DNA of 10,009 nt from Actinomycetota bacterium (lineage in GTDB: Bacteria; Actinomycetota; Thermoleophilia; UBA2241): positions 1 to 10,009 of the forward strand of contig PMKK01000331.1 of the NCBI GenBank assembly GCA_003157715.1, in the 5' to 3' direction. Both the position numbers and the translations under genes were made by a program. Position 1 is the first letter of the stretch; each line of letters begins with the position of its first letter. Of the stretch, positions 7,403-10,009 are shown in pieces. The notes under the pieces are model-generated. The model saw nothing but the letters and a program-made list of their open reading frames with translations, ran no database searches and was not told where the DNA came from.

Positions 7403-7464
7403 ATGCGCCGACCGTCGCCGGGTCCCCGCTGAACCGCGCCGCGCGCGGGTATTGGAGGGGCCTC

Positions 7465-8985
7465 ATGACTCCCCCGCTCCAGACGATGCCGAACCGCTCG
7501 AAGCGCGGTGACGACGAAGGACCCGACGCAGAGTTGCGAGATTGCCTCGCGGCCCTGCACGCGGTCGTCGACATCACCGGAAACACCGCGATCGAGGGCG
7601 CCCTGGTCGCGGCCTCGCTCTACGCTCGCAGCCTTCTCGAGGCAAGCCTCGATCCGCTCGTGACCATCTCGCCCGAGGGCCGGATCACCGACTTGAACCA
7701 GGCGACCGAGCAGGCCACCGGCCTCGCCCGTGAGGCGCTCGTCGGGACCGACTTCTGCGACTACTTCACCGAGCCGGAGCGGGCCCGCGCGGCCTACGCT
7801 CAGGTCTTCAAGGGCGGTCAGGTGCGCGACTATCCGCTGGCCATCCGCCATGCGGCCGGCTCGATCACCGACGTGCTCTACAACGCCAGTCTCTACCGTG
7901 ACGAGCGCGGTGAGGTGGTCGGCGTCGTCGCGGTGGCGCGCGACGTGACACACCTCAAGCGAGCGCAGCGCGAGCTGGAGTCACGGGAGACGGCGCTGCG
8001 CGAGAGCGAAGAGCGCCTGGCGCTCGCTCTGGAGGCTACGAACGACGGCATGTGGGACCTGAACGTCCCGACCGGCGATGCCGTGTACAGCCCCCGCTAC
8101 TACACCATTCTGGGGTATCGCCCCTATGAGTTTCCCCAGACCTACGACGCCTGGAAGAAGCTGGTCCATCCCGACGACGTCCGCGCGGCCCAGCAGGAGA
8201 TCGAATCGCGCCTGATCGACAAGGACGGGTACACGGTCGAGTTTCGCATGCGCGCCAAGAACGGCGGCTGGCGCCAGATCCTGTCGCGGGGCAAGGTTGT
8301 CGACCGCCACGACGACGGCCGCCCGATCCGCATCGTCGGGACCCACTCCGACGTCACCGAACTGCGCCAGATGGAGCGCGCCGCGGAGGCCGGAGCCGAG
8401 CAGGTGCGCGAGACGCTCAAAGGAGCAGTCGCCGCCTTCGGAGCGACCACCGAGATGCGCGACCCCTACACCGCCGGCCACCAGCGCCGCGTAGCCGAAC
8501 TTGCCTGCGCGATCGCCACCAGACTGGGCTGGAACGAGGAACGCATAGAGAATCTGCGCACCGCCGCCTTGCTGCACGACATCGGCAAGATCGTGGTGCC
8601 GGCCGAGATACTGTCCAAGCCCGGCCGGCTGACCGCGGCCGAGATGGTGCTCGTGCGCGAGCACGCCGGCGCCGGCGCCGACACGATCGCCGCGAGCAAC
8701 TTCGGGGGTTCGATCGCCGAGGCGATCCGTCAGCACCACGAAAGGCTGGACGGCTCCGGGTACCCGGCCGGCCTGCACGGCGACGAGATCCTCCCGGAGG
8801 CTCGTATCCTGGCGGTGGCCGACGTCGTCGAGGCGATGGTCTCGCACCGGCCGTACCGGCCGGCGCTGTCGATCGCGGAGGCGCCGGCAGAAGTCAAAGA
8901 CGGCGCCGGCAGCCGCTACGACGCCGACGTCTGCGCGGCGTGTCTCAGCGTCTGCGACGGCGATGGCTTCACGTTCGGTGAGTGA
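7465..8985 (+). CDS. PAS-PAS-HD-GYP c-di-GMP phosphodiesterase
   Basis: This is a 506-residue soluble sensor-enzyme with no membrane helix. A short lead (1-50) is followed by PAS 1 (about 55-168), a helical linker (165-185), PAS 2 of the PAS_3 type (about 186-305, with VHPDDV at 234-239 and FRMRAKNGGWR at 260-270) and an HD-GYP domain (about 315-500). Seen: GHQRRVAEL (338-346), catalytic pair HD at 371-372 in LLHDIGKI, HHERLDGSGYP (424-434) and RILAVADVVEAM (447-458) with HRPYRPAL (461-468). All expected metal ligands and the GYP motif are present, so hydrolysis of c-di-GMP to pGpG or GMP is expected. The usual Trp of HHERWDGSGYP is Leu, a common variant. The ATG at 7465 follows GGAGG (7454-7458) at ideal distance. 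PAS ligands are unknown. It probably opposes the cyclase domain of the protein at 957-3707. Confidence 0.95.
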   Translation: MTPPLQTMPNRSKRGDDEGPDAELRDCLAALHAVVDITGNTAIEGALVAASLYARSLLEASLDPLVTISPEGRITDLNQATEQATGLAREALVGTDFCDYFTEPERARAAYAQVFKGGQVRDYPLAIRHAAGSITDVLYNASLYRDERGEVVGVVAVARDVTHLKRAQRELESRETALRESEERLALALEATNDGMWDLNVPTGDAVYSPRYYTILGYRPYEFPQTYDAWKKLVHPDDVRAAQQEIESRLIDKDGYTVEFRMRAKNGGWRQILSRGKVVDRHDDGRPIRIVGTHSDVTELRQMERAAEAGAEQVRETLKGAVAAFGATTEMRDPYTAGHQRRVAELACAIATRLGWNEERIENLRTAALLHDIGKIVVPAEILSKPGRLTAAEMVLVREHAGAGADTIAASNFGGSIAEAIRQHHERLDGSGYPAGLHGDEILPEARILAVADVVEAMVSHRPYRPALSIAEAPAEVKDGAGSRYDADVCAACLSVCDGDGFTFGE

Positions 8986-9019
8986 CGCCTTGCCGGACCC
9001 GGGTGACGCCTTGCCGGAC
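8982..9019 (+). repeat. 17-bp direct repeat at the end of the HD-GYP gene
   Basis: GTGACGCCTTGCCGGAC occurs at 8982-8998 and again at 9003-9019, a 21-base period. The first copy includes the TGA stop of the HD-GYP gene; the second lies outside it. It begins a run of repeats that extends to 9120. Confidence 0.8.
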
Positions 9020-9046
9020 GCCTCGCCCAGACGGTAGGGTTGCCGC

Positions 9047-9066
9047 TGACTCGCCCGGGCGAGTCA
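9047..9066. repeat. 20-bp perfect palindrome between the HD-GYP and HAD genes
   Basis: TGACTCGCCCGGGCGAGTCA is self-complementary over all 20 bases with no spacer. As RNA it could form an eight-pair stem with a four-base loop and help end the HD-GYP transcript, though no T tract follows. As DNA it could be an operator for the HAD gene beginning about 90 bases downstream. Its right half is also the first unit of the tandem array that follows. Confidence 0.75.
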
Positions 9067-9120
9067 CGCCCCGTGCGGGTTGCGCCCCGCGCGGGTTGCG
9101 CCCCATGCGAGTCGCGCCCC
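9057..9120 (+). repeat. Four 16-bp tandem repeat units
   Basis: Four units, each ending in CGCCCC, fill 9057-9072, 9073-9088, 9089-9104 and 9105-9120. The middle two differ at one position (GTGCGGGTTGCGCCCC and GCGCGGGTTGCGCCCC). The outer two share a GAGTC variant. The period is not a multiple of three and the region precedes the likely start of the HAD gene, so it is probably non-coding. The number of units may vary between strains. Confidence 0.75.
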
Positions 9121-9158
9121 GAACGGCGTTCTCCGTAAGGCGCCACCGCGGAGAGGCC

Positions 9159-9767
9159 TTGGCACAAAGCAAGCTGATCATGTTCGACTTCGACGGCGTC
9201 ATCGTCGATTCTCTCGACCATCAGTGTCGCGCATTCGTCGAGACCGTGCGGGCTAAAGGCTTCGCCGACCTGGCGACGCCCGAGCGGTTCCTCGAATTCA
9301 CCGAGAGCAACTGGTTCGAAGCGCTGGCCGCCGCCGGCGTGCCCGCGAGCGTCGTCTCCGAAGTCGAGGACGCTTTCGGCGCCGCGCCGAGCCCCGAGCT
9401 CTTTCCCGGCATGGCTGCGGTGATCGAGCGTCTTGCCGCCACGCACAGCGTGATCGTGATCACCTCGAGCCGCACCGACGTGGTCGAGCGCGTGGTTGCG
9501 AAACACTGCGTACGCGGCGTCGCCGAGGTGGTCGGCGGCGACCGGGACGAGAGCAAGACGCGCAAGATCGACGACGCGAGACGGCGCTTCGGACGCGCGC
9601 TTGCCGCCTGGTATGTCGGCGACACCGTGGGCGACATCCTCGAGGCGCGGCGGGCGGGCGCGGGCACGGTCGGCGCGGCGTGGGGCTGGCACGGCAGCGA
9701 ACGCCTGCGTCGCGCCAACCCTGACTACATGGCCCACGCCCCCACCGACCTGCTCGACCTCTTCTAA
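9159..9767 (+). CDS. HAD-superfamily hydrolase, phosphoglycolate-phosphatase-like
   Basis: This is a predicted cytosolic phosphatase of 202 residues. Seen: motif I FDFDGVIVDS (9-18, nucleophile Asp10, acid Asp12), motif II in VITSS (100-104), a Lys in the SKTRK stretch (132-136) for motif III, and motif IV VGDTVGDI (153-160). The helical cap between residues 18 and 80 points to the Gph/beta-phosphoglucomutase-like group. The substrate is not determined. The TTG at 9159 is chosen because GGAG lies five bases before it and the protein then starts shortly before motif I, as usual. The frame stays open back to 8982. An ATG at 9105 lies in the last tandem unit, lacks a ribosome site and would add a Pro/Arg-rich stretch unlike the family. 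It follows the HD-GYP gene by 173 repeat-filled bases, so co-transcription is uncertain. It is unrelated in subtype to the HAD-IB protein at 4293-5063. Confidence 0.85.
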   Translation: MAQSKLIMFDFDGVIVDSLDHQCRAFVETVRAKGFADLATPERFLEFTESNWFEALAAAGVPASVVSEVEDAFGAAPSPELFPGMAAVIERLAATHSVIVITSSRTDVVERVVAKHCVRGVAEVVGGDRDESKTRKIDDARRRFGRALAAWYVGDTVGDILEARRAGAGTVGAAWGWHGSERLRRANPDYMAHAPTDLLDLF

Positions 9768-9785
9768 GTCCCCTCCAGCGCCCCT

Positions 9786-9829
9786 CCGCGGCCCCTGCCG
9801 CGGGCTCCTGCCGCGGCCCCTGCCGGCGG
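9786..9829. terminator. CCGCGG repeats between convergent genes, possible two-way terminator
   Basis: CCGCGG occurs at 9786-9791, 9798-9803 and 9811-9816 within near-repeats of CCGCGGCCCCTG, followed by a degenerate CCGGCGGCCCCT. Neighbouring copies can pair as stems with six- to seven-base loops. The stretch sits between the stop codons of the HAD gene (9767) and the RDD gene (9833), where a shared terminator would be expected. No T tract is present on either strand. Confidence 0.4.
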
Positions 9830-9832
9830 CCC

Positions 9833-10009
9833 CTACTGCGGCGCGCCGGGCGCCACGAAGGTGATGACCTCGTGCAGCACGTAGGTGCCGGCCAGGCGGT
9901 CGCCGAAGCGCTGGTGGTTGGCGTTGGTGGCGATGGCGAACATCGCCACAGGCACACCGACGATCCAGATCAGCCCGCTCAGCACCTTCGTCAGGTTGCG
10001 CACCACCAC
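9833..10009 (-). CDS. RDD-family membrane protein (N-terminus beyond window)
   Basis: Only the last 58 residues are in the window; the frame enters from the right edge and ends at TAG. Seen: a hydrophobic segment (LIWIVGVPVAMFAIATN, about 13-29) is followed by NHQRFGDRLAGTYVLHE (31-47). This matches the closing signature of RDD-family membrane proteins (QRxGDxxAGTxVV). The first Asp/Arg residues that name the family lie outside the window. RDD proteins are small multi-helix membrane proteins, some linked to ion transport, but no role can be assigned here. It runs towards the HAD gene with a 65-base gap between stop codons. Confidence 0.82.
   Translation of the reverse strand: MVVRNLTKVLSGLIWIVGVPVAMFAIATNANHQRFGDRLAGTYVLHEVITFVAPGAPQ

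Noticed and set aside
9057..9120. Tandem units as a CRISPR array
   Set aside because: The units abut with no unique spacers and are only 16 bases long, and no cas gene is present.
8982..9158. N-terminal extension of the HAD protein through the repeat region
   Set aside because: The frame is open, but the extension is Pro/Arg-rich, made of repeats with a period that is not a multiple of three, and lacks a ribosome site. The TTG at 9159 with GGAG fits the family length.

Overview
This is a GC-rich chromosomal window. It carries six complete genes and two genes cut by the window edges. No RNA gene, insertion sequence, CRISPR array or phage gene is visible. GC-rich codon thirds, GTG and TTG starts, a Ser/Pro/Thr-rich lipoprotein linker and a load of PAS/GGDEF/EAL/HD-GYP signalling proteins suggest an actinobacterial lineage such as Thermoleophilia or Coriobacteriia. 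This is an inference from style only; there is no rRNA or marker gene to confirm it.

Layout. Positions 1-7337 are read from the minus strand. In transcription order they hold a GT-C-type multispanning membrane protein (5127-7337), a HAD-IB phosphatase (4293-5063), a small excisionase-like helix-turn-helix protein (3965-4213), a seven-TM/PAS/PAS/GGDEF/EAL c-di-GMP enzyme (957-3707) and a ComEC-type metallo-beta-lactamase lipoprotein (1-830, C-terminus cut off). The plus strand from about 7348 carries a PAS-PAS-HD-GYP c-di-GMP phosphodiesterase (7465-8985) and a second, phosphoglycolate-phosphatase-like HAD hydrolase (9159-9767). A minus-strand RDD-family membrane protein (9833-10009, N-terminus cut off) converges on it.

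How the parts may work together. The membrane-anchored GGDEF-EAL enzyme and the HD-GYP enzyme could make and degrade c-di-GMP in response to different PAS or membrane signals. The divergent envelope-glycosylation-like protein and the lipoprotein are plausible but unproven surface outputs. The divergent region 7338-7464 holds a consensus -35 hexamer followed by an 18-bp inverted repeat. Palindromes with a related AGCG/CGCT core lie upstream of the HTH gene and the GGDEF-EAL gene. The spacer 8986-9158 is unusual: a 17-bp direct repeat, a perfect 20-bp palindrome and four 16-bp tandem units sit together.

I found no clear case for a new defence or mobile system. The most interesting points are the possible shared operator, the repeat-rich spacer, and two genes with ambiguous starts (the GT-C gene and the HAD-IB gene).
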